From Gloeopeniophorella convolvens (Eukaryota > Basidiomycota > Agaricomycetes > Russulales): a DNA stretch of 64,000 nucleotides. Shown one piece after another: positions 1 to 11,598 of the stretch (position 1 is its first letter; every line of letters begins with the position of its first letter). A program made the translations under genes and the position numbers. Under the pieces are notes generated by a model. The model was not told the origin of the DNA, ran no database searches, and worked only from the letters and a program-made list of their open reading frames with translations. The stretch covers positions 1,550,001 through 1,614,000 of the forward strand of contig WTXD01000001.1 of the NCBI GenBank assembly GCA_022496205.1, in the 5' to 3' direction.

Positions 1-66
1 TAAATAATATTTAACAAAATATTATAATTTTCTTAATATAAGAATAATAATGTTTTTATTTTAATC
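1..66. other. AT-rich sequence abutting a truncated gene
   Basis: The first 66 bases are almost pure A/T and unlike everything to the right. Homology between the truncated membrane gene that follows and its relative at 2.3-3.7 kb stops at this border. No coding capacity is visible. It could be the edge of an AT-rich insertion or of a repeat-rich block; the window ends before that can be judged. Confidence 0.5.
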
Positions 67-586
67 AGACTATGTCGCTCAGAATGGGCTAGAGAGAATT
101 TCGTTGTGTTTGATGAACGATTATGCACTCATTGGAAGAACTCACGTTCAGTCTTGTGATGACGGCGAATATGTCGGCAACTACATCTAAGGAACGAAGT
201 GACCACTCAAATTCGACGAGATTCAACAACTGGGGTAGTTGCTGCTGAGACAGGCACACGCTCAGAGCGAATGCAACAGTGCCGAGGATAAACATGAGCG
301 CGGTGACTGATAGCATGAACCATAGTGATCGTAATTTGAGAGCTTTCCTCTGTGAACTACGGGAGGTGTGAGCAACATAATCCTAATGATTGACATGATG
401 ACCTTACAAGAGGACACATGTTGACGCAATATACGAGATGACATATACTCCTGCAAATGCCTTCAGGCATATTGTTAGAGGGGCTCCAACTGAGAACGCA
501 CCATACAGAATTCCGGAAGCGATACTCTCATATATGCTTGTCTGAAAGAGAGTGGTAAGGAACCCTAAAATTTCAGCCTCTGACAT
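66..586 (-). pseudogene. 3'-truncated multi-pass membrane protein gene
   Basis: The reverse strand starts at the ATG at 584-586 (MSEAEILGFLTTLFQ). It splices through short introns into YVISYIASTCVLL, then MLSVTALMFILGTVAFALSV, then RLN, and finally PILSDIV. The exon order and wording match the gene at 2306-3675. Just after ILSDIV the relative continues with Cys-Ala-Trp, but here the frame meets TGA and the sequence becomes AT-rich, so the later membrane segments and C-terminus are missing. It is therefore a truncated relative of an uncharacterised basidiomycete multi-pass membrane family. The surviving part has no stop codon once the intron ending at the TAG before PIL is removed, so truncation rather than point decay is the visible defect. 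The function of the family is unknown. Confidence 0.6.
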
Positions 587-2305
587 GTCGATGCAGGGTA
601 GTTTGATGTGAAGCGGATACAAATCGAACGAGAGGTGGGGAGGATGACTCGAGCTTCGAGACGGGAGGGTTGTTAGGCTTTGTATCTCGTAGGTTTCTCG
701 CCATGGGCGAGAAGATAGAAAGAATACGCAGCGAGCGGCGTTGAAAAGGCGTAATCTCACGCTTCTAAGGAACTATACAGGGGCTGAAAGCGCCGCATGT
801 TGTCGTGAGGCTGACGGGTTATGAGAGCCTTTCTCGAAGAGCGTGAGCGATAACTGTACCTGGCCAGATCAGAATCACCAATACCAGTGCTGTGCAAAGA
901 ATGGTGGATCCTGCGTATTCGAGCAGCGCTGAAGTGTGGGAATATCTACCTAAAAACGCTGTATCGAGTGAGCAGGTGCAATATCGTAGCATACTGGTTA
1001 GGCGGTTACGATAGTGGGTGAAAAGATATGGCTCCAAAGAACGACCTGAGTTGACACTTAGCACATGCCTTTCCTGAAGAGTTCAGCAAGGAAGTCAAGA
1101 CCTCACTGCATTTCCCAACGAAGCGACACTCCCCCGAAGTACACACCTTGAGCTTGAGAGCCCGCCGGCGGGGCGCACCGGGTACCTTGACTCGTTGCAC
1201 TGCGAGGAGCCATAGTGAAGGTCCATAATCTATGAATGAGTGCTCCGTGGAGTCGGGCCTTTACAAGTCAGATCCGATGATTCCGGCGGCGATAAGCCCT
1301 ACCTTCTCACTCGATCAGTATTGAGAGCATCGAAAGTAGTTCACGATGGTTGCGCAGTGGCTGGCTCCCCGGCAAGACCATGCACTGACTAACTGAACCT
1401 CTAGCCCGGGGTCTCTCTGATAATATGGCTCGGATTCAACGCAGTCGCAGTCACATTCGGAGAAACTTGAAGCATACCTTCCGCTATGCGCTGCGCGCCG
1501 GCGTGAATTGTTTCACGCTCAGAAATAGTAACATACTCTTGGGCCTTGCTAACGGCGGCCGCGGCATCGCCGCATGTGCCGGCATAGTTACTGTGTAGCC
1601 CAGAAGAAGTTCAGTCAGGCACAACATTGATGGATAGGTTAAGTAGATTGTATTAGGGACAATGTGGGCTGATCGATGGCGTAGAAGGCGATGGGTGAAT
1701 CCACGAGCGTTGAATGGTGCTTTTGAAATCCGAAAACACTGCGAGACATCCTAGAGGAGCAGTGGAAAACAGCGGACGTCGACAGTTGGCAGCGGTGTTT
1801 TGGAACGCGTACCTAACTCCGAGGAACCCGACGGCGATAAGCCTCGTCTCCTTTCTTCGAAGTAACGCAGTGAATGGGATGTACATGGTACCTCCTCTTA
1901 TAGATCGCGCAATTTCGGGTGTTCGGTTTATTCTCAGCTTCCAGATCTGATACAGAGTTACAGGCTGGAGGTGGCGTGTGAGCGGAATTTGGGAAAGAGA
2001 ACTTGGCGACCCTCGCAAGGGCGTGTTGATCGGTACAGAGCGTGGGCAATCAGACGCTGGTTGTGAGAAAGGACCAAAATTCCGCGCACATTGACAGACG
2101 TACAGCACTGCCAGGTGGGTGATGGCAGTATTTAGAAAAGCTCCAACACATTGTACATATGTAGTTGACCTGGCTTCTGAACGATGGAATTAGCTAGATA
2201 ACTTGGGCAAATGTGAAGCAGCCTTAATTGGAGGAAAGTAGCGTGTGAAATAATCGAGGCGTCCGTTTATGGTGTCCATCATCGTCCTGAAAGTCAATCA
2301 CTGGG
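587..2305. other. Gene-poor stretch with possible gene relics
   Basis: No gene could be assembled. On the minus strand about 1470-1590 reads as one plausible exon (AGTCGDAAAAVSKAQEYVTI and beyond, ending at a GTATGC donor). About 1810-1960 gives another open stretch ending RLIAVGFLGV before a GTACGC donor. A similar short wording (GLIAAGIIGSDL) occurs near 1270-1300, which hints at decayed repeated coding sequence. None of this was recognised as a known family. Confidence 0.3.
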
Positions 2306-3675
2306 CTAGGCGTCGTATTCGCTCATGCTCTCAAGCATGGTCGACCCGTGCCGTCGGATGTCCAACACACGCTCACGTGGATGCGGGACCCGCTCGAACT
2401 GCATCTCGTGCGAGACCGTAGCGTAGCGCTCAAACTGGCTGCGTCGCAGCCCGACGAGAATCGTTATGAGTGTCGGGTAGATGCTCTATGGCCCACATCA
2501 GCGCTGGCTACCCTCGGTTTGATCCAGGCAGTGGAGACATACCGAGACATACAGCATGACGACATTTACGATAAGCGACCCTGAGCCGGGGAGGACGCTA
2601 AATGCCGTCAGGAGGTAGAGTACCTGTGTAGTTGGTCGAAAAATAGCGACAGGAATACATTTTGGGGGCGAACGTACCCAGAGGAGGGTATAGACAGCAC
2701 CCGATTCGATGAGCAGCGCAAGGATCTTCTCGACGCGCTCCGAGGCGCTACCTTCGCCGAGGTGCGTACGCACCGTGCGCCGGTGCTCCCTGAGGTGGCG
2801 TTCGCATATCAGATCTTTCCACTAAAAAGAGAGACAAGCGTACCAGGCCTTCCAAGCGATGAACGCGGTCGAGACGATGTTTGTGCCGAGGATTGGTCCG
2901 ACGAAGATCAACGCGACCTTGCCTTGATGCGGATTGAGGTCGGTCTCGCTGTTCTTCCCGCTCAGGGTAACGAGGGCCAAGCTCAGGTCGTAGCCTGCTG
3001 CACCTGTTGGATATTCGTTGAGTCAGCCACGGACGGGGAGCGGGAAGGCGGGAAGGCGCACCAATCGTGCCAAGGACGATCGTAGTGAGAAGCGCGAGCA
3101 CACGCCTATCTGAGTTCCAGAGGACGACCGCCCGCCACGCGCAAATTATATCGCTCAGGATGGGCTGGTAGCGTGCCCCAGCAAGGTGAAGAGCTAAGTC
3201 ATAGATGACCTGAGTAGCGAAGGACGCACATTCAATCGAGTGATGAAGGCGAAGATGTCGGCAGTGACATCGACGTAATATGTTGACCAGGCTGCAGGGA
3301 GCTGGAGTAACTGGGGAAACTGCTGCGACGACAGGCACACGCTCAGCGCGAATGCGATGGTTCCGAGTATGAACATGATCGTGGTGACCGACAGCATAAA
3401 CAATAGCGGCCGAGATTTGAGGGCTTTGCCTTGGGACCTGATATACATCGGGGTTATCATGGAGCATGTAGAAAGGTCAGGAAATCTTTCTCACAGAAGG
3501 ATTCGTGTTGACGCAAAGTACGAGATGACATATACGCCTGCGTGGTGTGTTAGATGCGCTGTCGGAGCAGAATAGTGATTTACCACGTACCATACAAGAT
3601 TCCGGAAAATATGCTCTCGTATATAGTAGATTGGAACAGGCTATTCAAGTATTCTACGATCTGTGCTTCGGACAT
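2306..3675 (-). CDS. Multi-pass membrane protein, basidiomycete expanded family, function unknown
   Basis: The start ATG is at 3673-3675 (MSEAQIVEYLNSLFQ) and the stop TAG at 2306-2308, with about seven short introns. Readable exons in order: the N-terminus; YVISYFASTRILL; SQGKALKSRPLLFMLSVTT plus the hydrophobic MFILGTIAFALSVCL; PILSDIICAWRAVVLWNSDR; AGYDLSLALVTLSGKNSETD; KVALIFVGPILGTNIVSTAF; a loop with RVEKILALLIESGAVYTLLW; and IYPTLITILVGLRRSQFERY before a hydrophilic tail ending MLESMSEYDA. The hydrophobic blocks fit about seven transmembrane segments. Proteins of this wording occur in many copies in Agaricomycetes and have no assigned biochemical role that I know of. A truncated relative lies at 66-586. 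The gene call is firm; the function is unknown. Confidence 0.75.
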
Positions 3676-6105
3676 ATCGGTTCAGGAGAGGGGCCAGTGG
3701 ACAGTGAACACGGGGTAGGGGAAACGGAGAAAGAGGGAAAAATCCTGACAAGCACTTCCGCAGGGCTTTTACGCCACACGTGCAACGGAAGGCCGGTTAT
3801 GCGATGATGGACGACGCCAGGGGGCCAACCTCAATGAAGTCGATTCTGCCCTGTAGCCGTGCGGCGTCACAATGATCAAAGAGCTGTCACCAGAGCGTGC
3901 ATGTACCTCATGGTCTGCGAGTCAAAAGTTCCTTGTTGAGAAGAGCGATCGCCGCAAACGTCTTGTCTTGATTAAACCACTCGCGCTCATGCTGATCGAA
4001 GGCGACGGGACCCCGTCATCCTGGCTCCTGTGGTGCTGAGAGATACAGCCTTGACTGAGCGCGCTAGTCGTATGGGGTAGGATGGCCAGTGTGATGGAGG
4101 GGTCCGCGCAGTGCGCTGCCAGGATGAGAAATGCGTATACTTTCTTGGAACAGAGACATACAGTGCACTGTACCTGGCAGATAACTTGTGGTTGGCGCCC
4201 GGTTGGTAGAGGGTGTACCCACCTTATCAGGGCGTCTGCTGAGGAATACTTCCCTGCATCACGTTGCACCCTGGATGCTGTGAGGCCCACCTGCCAAGGG
4301 GCCAAGAAAATACAGAGAACGAACCTCCGAGTTTGAGGTTCGCCTACGGGGATGCGAGCTTGAGTGGCCAACGTGGAGCGCATAGACAAGGCCAGAGAAA
4401 GTCACAGATCTGCAAACTGGGATGCCATGCGGTTTGCAGCGAGAAGGAATAGATGTCGCATTGACGGGGAACTCGATGGTGACAGCCCTGGCTCTTCCTG
4501 CTTCGATTCGCACAGCGAGTGTATTGATACAATATCATCAAACGTTTGGATTCTGGCCCGGGTAAGGGCTCAGAAGTGCCAATATGGTGGTGATTGAATC
4601 CTGCCATGACCCCTGCTTCATTGTCGTTGCCGTCCTCCCCTGTTCGATGAAGTGGAAAGTGCAGTGCGATGAGTGAGCCATAGGAGCGTACTTCACGAAA
4701 TCACCTGCAACGCACCTCATTTTGTACCATACAGAGTCTCCCCTCTCCGGGAAAACCAGACCCTCATGCGGTTCGATGGTGCGGCAAAGGTGAGAATGAC
4801 GAGTCGGAAATGCCCGGCGAGTCTGGCACGGCGTTGAAGTTGGAGCTCCGACACAGAGGTGTCATGCAGAACTCTAGCAACATTGCCCCCTCACAAGTAC
4901 TCGAGTACACCCTTTCTGCGATATCCATGTCGTCCTAGGGCCGCCCACCCGCACCAACCGCAACTAGTCTGTCGCTCCGGTGTCGGCGACATTCTGCCGG
5001 CAGCCAGACCAGTCCCGTCTTGAGAACACCTGGACATGCCACTTTCGCCGTTATCTGCTAGCCCGGTAAGGTGACCGCCCTGTGTGCACTCCCCTCGCGC
5101 TCGCCCCAGGAGCACCGTCCCAGCAGCCCACTGATACCCCACTTCGTCATGCCCAGCCCGCACCCATTGCCCCTACGCCGTCGTCACAAACTCGGACGAA
5201 CCCGCATCCCCTCTCCTACGCGCCACACGTTGGTGCAGCAGGAGGCCTCCCTCCGCTCGCTGTGCCGTCGCTGCAGATGGAGACTACCCATGTCCTCGAT
5301 AGCCACTCAGCTGGAGGGCCACGCAGAGTCTAGAGAATGTCATGTCTCTAGTCATCCCGCCTACGGTCACGCCTGCGTTGGGAAAGAACGACTGTGGTGT
5401 ATGAAGCCTGGGGTGTACGCTGTCGTACTAACCGACTAATGCAGTATCAATCACATGCAGCGCCCTGGCGTAGCGAGTTTTGGTCTCTGGATGATGTCGT
5501 GGCGATTCAGAATTCAGAAGCGATTATGCTGGAGTCCGAACAGTATTGTCTTGTATAGGACGTTCGCCAAGCTTGCATGGAACTTTATGGCCTCTTTCTG
5601 TGTACCAACTCGTATCATCAAGACCTCGCGTTACTTTTGCAACTTGAACCGACAGACCACCCTCGGAACACATCTTCGATTCACTTCCGTGATGCATACT
5701 TCAGTGTGGGTTGTGTCAGCGTACCCGGTCGGCGCCACCTTCCTTGCACAGGAGCGTAGGGGCTGGGGAGACTGGGGCTGTCAGAGCTGGTTATGTTGGG
5801 AGACTTTCAGTCGCTTGATACCACCATATCTTATAAATAACCTAGCTGTAGGTCCACGCTACAACGCATTTATACCCCATGTACGATGTACAGGTACAAG
5901 CGCAGCATGCGGGTCTGCGCTCTACCATAATGTGATAATCTACACCATCGTAGACGGCATTGATCACCCCCGCAACTCCGGCCCCAAAGCAGACCCCAAC
6001 AGCGAGAACGACCTGCAGCCGCTCCGTCGCAAGCCCGCTCTCGCCCCGGATCGAGTAAAGCACACACCGAGCCGGACGGGGACGCGCAGGGCCCCCACAT
6101 CCAGC
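3676..6105. other. Intergenic, no gene recognised
   Basis: This 2.4-kb interval contains only short, uninformative open stretches on both strands. The compositional shift to GC-rich sequence occurs near 5.9-6.0 kb, where the 3' end of the WBP11-like gene begins. No repeat, RNA gene or mobile-element protein was recognised. Confidence 0.4.
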
Positions 6106-7548
6106 CTACGCAGCCGGGCGCAAGATGTCCCCCAAGCCCTCGACGAACTTCTCATAGTCGTCCTTCGGCTTCACCTTCGCCGCCTGCCCCTCCCTCGCGC
6201 CGCCAAACTGCCCCTGCAGCGCGCGCACGAGGTCCGCCCGCGGCGCCTGTGCCTCCTCGCCGCCGCCCGCCACCGCCGGCGCGGCGTTCACACGGCCTGC
6301 CGCCGCCCCGCCCGCGCCGGTGCCCGCGCCAGCGGCGCGGCGGCGCTTCAGCGTGCTCGGCACGAACGCAGTGCTTTCCTTCTTCAAGTCGCGCAGCTCC
6401 GGCTCGGCTGAGACCGTCGCGGACACTGCGGCGCCGGGCGCGGGCGGGGGTGCGGGCGCGGGCGCGCGGCGCGGTGCCGAGGCCGAGGCGTGCGACATGT
6501 GCGCAGGGCCGTGCCGCGGGAAGAAGCCTGGTGGTGGTGGCGCGAGGCTGTTGAAGAGCCCCGCGGGCGCGGGGGTGTACCCGCCGGGCGGGGGCGCGAA
6601 GCCCGGGGGCGGCGGTGGGAAGCCGGCGGGCGGCGGAGGAGGAAAGCCGGCGGGTGGGGGAGGCAGCGCGAAGGCGGCGCTGGGGAAGCCTGGTGGAGGT
6701 GGGGGCGCGGGGAAGCCGGGCGGGGGAGGAGGGAAGGGCGCTGTGGGGAAGCCTGGGGGCGGCGGAGGGAGCCCGGGGTGCATGGGCGGAGGGAAGCCTA
6801 GAGGCGGGGGCGGGAAAAAGCCAGTTTGTGTGGGCGGAGGAGGGTACGGCGGTGGGGGCGCTGTGGGAACGTAGGCTCAGCGGTGGCTGCACTTTGGGAG
6901 AACGTAGGACTTACGTGCGCTGCCTGGCGGAGGGCCTTCTGGCATTGGGATGTCGTCGTCAGTGTCCTCTTCCTCTTCTTCCTTCGAAGCGCCAGGGGGA
7001 GGGCCTTCGGGCATGACGATGTCATCGTCAGAGTCCTCTGCACCGCTGGGTCAGCAAGCAAACACACGCCAGTGGTAATCAACATGCCTTCTTCTTCTTC
7101 AGCGGCGGCACCAGCCTTTGACAATCCGCCATCTCTGTGTTGTCTCCGGGAGCGGTAGACGAGCTTGCGCTGCTCCGGGTGCTCCTCGACATACTTTTCT
7201 TTCTTCTTAATGATATTTTCGAGCTCGGCTTTGAGCTCTTTCAGCCGCTTCTGGTCTGCGTCCGAGGGAGATGCGGCAGAGGAGAGCTTCTCGATCTCAT
7301 CCTCGAGGTCGTATGTGTCCTTTTTCACGAGGGCAAAGTCGCGGGCCTTTTGCCGCTCTGTCTTGTTCTACTGCAAGTGAGGCGGGTGGTGAGTTGACCG
7401 TTGGTTGAGTGTCCCCTGCGCACGCACCTTTTTGAGCTCTTTCTTTCGCTGGGCTTTGCCTGCGAGCGCTGTTAGCAGCGCATATAAGATGTTGTGAGGC
7501 GTACGTACGAAAAGCATCTGCGGGGTTGGCGTTTTTCCCTTTTGCCAT
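6106..7548 (-). CDS. WBP11: WBP11-like splicing factor with PPPPGF-rich C-terminus
   Basis: Exon 1 encodes MAKGKNANPADAF. It splices to RKAQRKKELKK and then to NKTERQKARDFALVKK, the hallmark basic start of the Wbp11 domain. A coiled-coil segment (DTYDLEDEIEKL to KLKELKAELENIIKKKEKYV) follows, then two acidic modules ending MPEGPPPG, a WBP11 signature. The rest is a long array of PPPPPGFP-type repeats and a conserved basic end (AFVPSTLKRRR). Human WBP11 is a spliceosome-associated nuclear protein that binds WW domains and PP1; the same role is inferred here. The start is the ATG at 7546-7548 and the stop lies at 6106-6108. The third intron's acceptor appears to be CAGTAG, with the TAG inside the intron. 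The gene is divergent from the RING gene, with about 200 bp between the two starts. Confidence 0.88.
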
Positions 7549-7748
7549 TGGCACAGAGAGAAGCGAAGGCGCTCGGTTGAATGGCGGGGCTCGGGACCGC
7601 ACGTGCCTTGGCGAGTCAAGGGGACGCTGGCTTAGAGAGCGGGCAAAGCTCAGGCTTGTCCTCTCCCGTGGCGGTTCTCTGCTCCCTCCCAGAGGGAAGA
7701 AACCCCACAACCCTCCTCTTTCTCTCTCTATCTATCTGCCTGGCTCAC
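7549..7748. promoter_or_regulatory. Shared divergent promoter, WBP11-like and RNF10-like genes
   Basis: Only 200 bp separate the two start codons, so both genes must draw on the same short region. It contains a CT-rich stretch around 7720-7745, common just upstream of fungal start codons. No TATA box was seen. Co-regulation is an inference from spacing alone. Confidence 0.5.
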
Positions 7749-9827
7749 ATGGCGACACAACCATCCACCACGGCGACACCAAAGCGCCCTCCCAAGGGCG
7801 CCTCGTCCCAATCGCTCAATCATCTCCTCAACTTCTCGCTCCCACCGCGCCAGACTCACCAGGTGCAGAGTCTGCCCCGCCGCAGCCGCAAGACCGGCAA
7901 CACCCATGGCGTCTGGAACAAAGAACGTGAGTCGCTGCGCCCCGTCGCACCCACGCGCATGCGAATCTCGACGCCGCGCCCCCTCGCTAGGCTTCGTCAA
8001 TGCACAGTACAGATTCGTCATGAACCCGCTCGGCGACTACACTGTGCACTTTGCGGACCCTGACATGTACGTCCCGCGCCCCAAATTGCTTATCGCCGCG
8101 CCCCGTGCGCCATTGACACCGGCCTCGGACTTTCGCCAGCTTCTTCCAATGGCAGGACATTCTGCAGATCATCATCCCGCGTGATTCGGCGCTGGCAACA
8201 GCCGCCGCGGGCGGTGGCGACCGCCCCTCGCACGAGGAGGGCCATACGACGTGCCCTATCTGTCTGTCCCCGCCGTCGGCGCCGCGCATGACCAAATGCG
8301 GACATGTCAGTCCCCGACGTCATCCGCTCCGCCCCGTAGCGCCGCTCACCGTCCTGCTCCCCGCCGCAGGTGTTCTGCTTCCCATGCATCTTGCACTACC
8401 TCACGACCTCGGAGCACACCAAGTGGGCGCGCTGCCCGATCTGCTTCGACTCGGTCAACGAGAAGCAGCTCAAGAGCGTGCACTGGTCCACGCCGCCGCC
8501 CGAGCCCGAGCCGGACGACGCAGAGAGCCAGCCGCGCGCGTCGTCCTCGTCCGTCTCCGCCGACGCGCACGCGGCCGAGACGCCGCAGCCGGGCACAACG
8601 CTGCGCATGCGCCTCATGCAGCGCCCGCAGATCACGACGCTCGCGCTGCCGCGCTCGCCGACGTGGCCGTCGGACCTGCTCCCGCCGCACCAGGCGCCGT
8701 TCCACTTCCTCCCGGACGTGCACACGCACGCCAAGTTCATGCTCGCGACGCCCGCGTACCTGCTCGACGGGCTCGCGCACGATCTCGCCGACATCGCACT
8801 TGAGCGCCGCGCGCTCGCCGCGCAGGACGACGCGCTCAGCATCGTATTCTGCGACGCCGCTGAGGAGCGTCTGCACGCTCAGGTTGCCAAGGCGACCGCG
8901 CTCGACACGGAGGAGCTGCGCACGGCCATCGAGCGCGCGCAGCAGATGGCGCAGGAGCTCACGGCGCGCGCGGCGCTGCACGCGCAGCGCAGGCTCGAGC
9001 GCGAGACTGCACCGACGCCCGAGCCCCTCGACACCCCACCGCACCTCCTGTCCACCCAACCCTCGCGCGGCGCAAAGCCGCGCCGGAACCTGAACCCGCC
9101 CCCGCCGTCGACGTCGACGTACTACTACTACCAAGCCGCCTCGGGGCTCCCGCTCTTCCTGCACCCGCTGGACATCAAGGTCCTCACGGCGCACTTTGGC
9201 CCGTACGCCGCGTTCCCGGACACGATCGCCGTGCGCGTCGAGGCGGCCGCGGAGGGCGCGGTCGACGCGGAGCTCCGCCGGCGCTGCCGGTACCTCGCGC
9301 ACCTGCCCGCCGGCGCGGACGTCGTGTTCGTCGAGGCGGACCTCGCGCGCATCGTCGGGCCCGAGGGCATCCGCGCGTTCGAGGGCGCGCTCAAGGCGCG
9401 CCGCGCGCGGCGGCGCGAGAAGGGCCGCAAGGACGAGCGCGCGCGGGCCAGGGCGGAGGAGCGCGAGCGCGAGCGGCTCGCGGCGCCCGGGGGCGCGTGG
9501 GTGCGCGCGCCGCCCAGCCCCGCGTGGGACGAGCTCGAGCTCGAGCTTGAACCGGAACCCGCGCCGGCCCCACAACAGCAGCAACAACAACAGGCGCCGA
9601 GCGGCGCGTGGGGCGCGCGGAGCTTCGCCGCGGCCGCGCACGCGTCTGGCGGGGGTGGGACGGGCCGCACGCCGGCGCGCGCGCGGCCGCAGCTGCGCGA
9701 CGACGGGGACGAGTGGGAGCTCGAGGCGGCGCTTGGCGAGCTCGAGCAGCGCGGGGCGGGCGGCGGGCGGAGGCGGCGGGCGAAGATGGTCGTGCTTGGG
9801 GGCGGGCATGGCGGGCGCCGGCGGTAG
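7749..9827 (+). CDS. RNF10/MAG2-family RING E3 ubiquitin ligase
   Basis: Four exons (7749-7926, 7991-8066, 8140-8305, 8370-9827) give about 625 residues. The family motif RFVNAQYRFVMNPLGDYTVH is followed by FFQWQDILQIIIP. A RING finger at about residues 120-175 has TTCPICL, KCGH, VFCFPCILHYL and CPIC, with the third intron splitting the RING between the His and the next Cys. Further on, YYYYQAASGLPLFLHPLDIK and YLAHLPAGADVVFVEADL match the C-terminal region shared by RNF10 and yeast Mag2, followed by an Arg/Glu-rich helix. RNF10 family proteins act in ubiquitylation of 40S ribosomal proteins after translation stress; that role is inferred by homology. No frame disruption was seen. Confidence 0.88.
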
Positions 9828-10306
9828 GGACGGAGCGTGTTGTTGTTGTTGTATTAGTATAGCTGGCACTGGCACTGCCTTCGCGCTCGCGGACCGGTGT
9901 GGGTGTGGTTGCGGTGCGCAGCCCGCGTGTGCGTGCGTGCTGTAAGCACACCGACGCGCGTGCACCGCACGCGAATACAATCCAAGGAAACGCGGGGGCG
10001 CTATATTGGAACACATACATACAGATGGGATGTGTGGGCCTGTATACAGAGCGTAGTACGGGTGCGGACGGGACGGGGGGGAGCAGGGCGGTGGGGCAGG
10101 GTAAGTATAGCGTGCTGCGGTATCCAGGGCGGGCAGCGTGCGTAAGTGCGTAAGTGCGTGCGTGCGGTCAGCGTCGTCAGGAAGGAAGCAAAGCAGGGCA
10201 GAGCGAAGCGAAGCAAGAAGGTGCGCGGGCGCGGGCAAAGTGCGTGCGCGGGGAGGGGTCGTCAAGGCGGGTATGCGCGCGCCGGGCGCGTGCGTGCGTG
10301 CGGGCG
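9828..10306. other. Convergent 3' intergenic region
   Basis: This lies between the stop codons of the RNF10-like gene and SHO1. It is rich in GTGCGTG-type low-complexity sequence. No gene or clear terminator signal is visible; it should hold both 3' untranslated regions. Confidence 0.5.
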
Positions 10307-11598
10307 TTAGATGATCTGGAGATAGTTCGACGGCGCGACTGCGCCGTCGTCAGCGGGCAGATACGGGGGGAGCCAGAACAGGGGGGCAACGCACTGCCGA
10401 GCACGCCGTCCTCTTTCCGCGCCTGCCACCACTTGCCCTGCTTGTCGATGATGTCGAGGATCTCGCCCTTGGCGAACGAGATCTCGTTCGGGTCCTCCGG
10501 CGACGCGGTGTCTGCAAGCGCGCGAGTGTCAGCGGTAGCGGTGAGGGAGGGAGGGCGGTAAGGCGGCGCACATGCGTAGAGCGCCTTGGCCTTGTACGGG
10601 TACCCGCCGTCCGAGCCGAGGCTCGTGTCCGCAGGCAGCGGCGGCCCGCCGCCCGCGCCGATGCCCGCGTTGCCGGGCGTGCTCATGAGCGGCGACGCGA
10701 CGCCCTGCGGCTGGAGCTGCAGCGGCGGGGAGCCCTGCTCGGGCGCGAGTGTGTCGGGCGCGGGGCGGCGGGGCTCGCGGGCACGGGCGCGAGGGCGAGG
10801 CTCGCGGCGCTCTTCTGGCTGTGCGGGGGCGCGGGGTCGAGCCCGGGCGCGAAGCTGCCGTTGAGCTTGGTGTCGTAGCCGATGCCCGCGGAGCCGATGC
10901 CGGCGGCGGAGTAGCCGCCGGCGCCGAGGGCGGGGCCGGCGTAGCCGCCGGGGGAGCCCATGTTGTGCACGGAGGTGGTGCGGGTGCGGCGGCGGCGGGA
11001 GGGCGGGGTGAGCCCGCCGGTGCCGAGGGCGTTGAAGACGTGGAGGGCGAGCGAGTCCTCCTCGGAGGTGAAGTAGAGGACCCAGAGGATGTCGACCATG
11101 GCGAGGATGAGCCAGCCGCCGGCGACGGCGTCGAGGGAGGCGGTGTGCGAGTAGATGGTGCGGTCGACGCCGATGACGGCAAAGACGAGGGCGACGGCGC
11201 CGAAGGTGGCGATCTGGAAGCGGTGCATGGCTATCGAGTCGGAGGCGAGGGTGTAGACGACGCCGAGGATGAGGAGGAGCTGGACCCAGATGGCGAACCA
11301 GAGGGTGCCGACTGCATTGTGGCCGACTGCGGGCGGGGGCGGGGGTGGGCAGATGGACGGCGGGAGTGGTATCAGGACTTACATTTGGATGTGGCGACGA
11401 TTTGGGCAATAAAAGCAATGATCCAGGCGAGCTGTATTATGAGAGAGGGGGAAAAAGAGTGAGGTCAGCAGGGGAAGGGTGTTAGAGGCGCAAGAGCGGA
11501 TGAGGACGCACGACGCCAAAGATGGAGGTAAATAAGAAGAGATAGTGGGTGAGGATTGGGGTAAAGTCGAGGCGTTCGTTGTTGCCTCTGGGGGGCAT
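10307..11598 (-). CDS. SHO1: SHO1 osmosensor of the HOG pathway
   Basis: The ATG at 11596-11598 begins [20 protein letters not shown]. Splicing gives four membrane segments: [45 protein letters not shown], then [19 protein letters not shown] and [21 protein letters not shown] low-complexity linker leads to a C-terminal SH3 domain: [11 protein letters not shown], an intron, then [20 protein letters not shown] and [11 protein letters not shown] last intron leads to [10 protein letters not shown] and the stop at 10307-10309. This is the standard Sho1 layout; the SH3 domain binds the MAPKK Pbs2 in yeast. The linker needs a frame change near 10740-10800, which a 50-nt GT...AG intron with a weak GTGCCC donor would supply, although a base-calling indel is also possible. 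Confidence 0.9.

Noticed and set aside
66..110. TAG just before PILSDIV in the truncated membrane gene as a nonsense mutation
   Set aside because: The TAG is the intron acceptor; comparison with the intact relative shows the intron ends there.
5455..6411. 318-codon plus-strand frame
   Set aside because: The right half is antisense to WBP11 and the left half shows no conserved or protein-like pattern.
8346..10265. 639-codon open frame on the minus strand
   Set aside because: It mirrors the RNF10-like exon and has an Arg/Ala/Pro composition caused by high GC; the plus-strand reading matches a known family.
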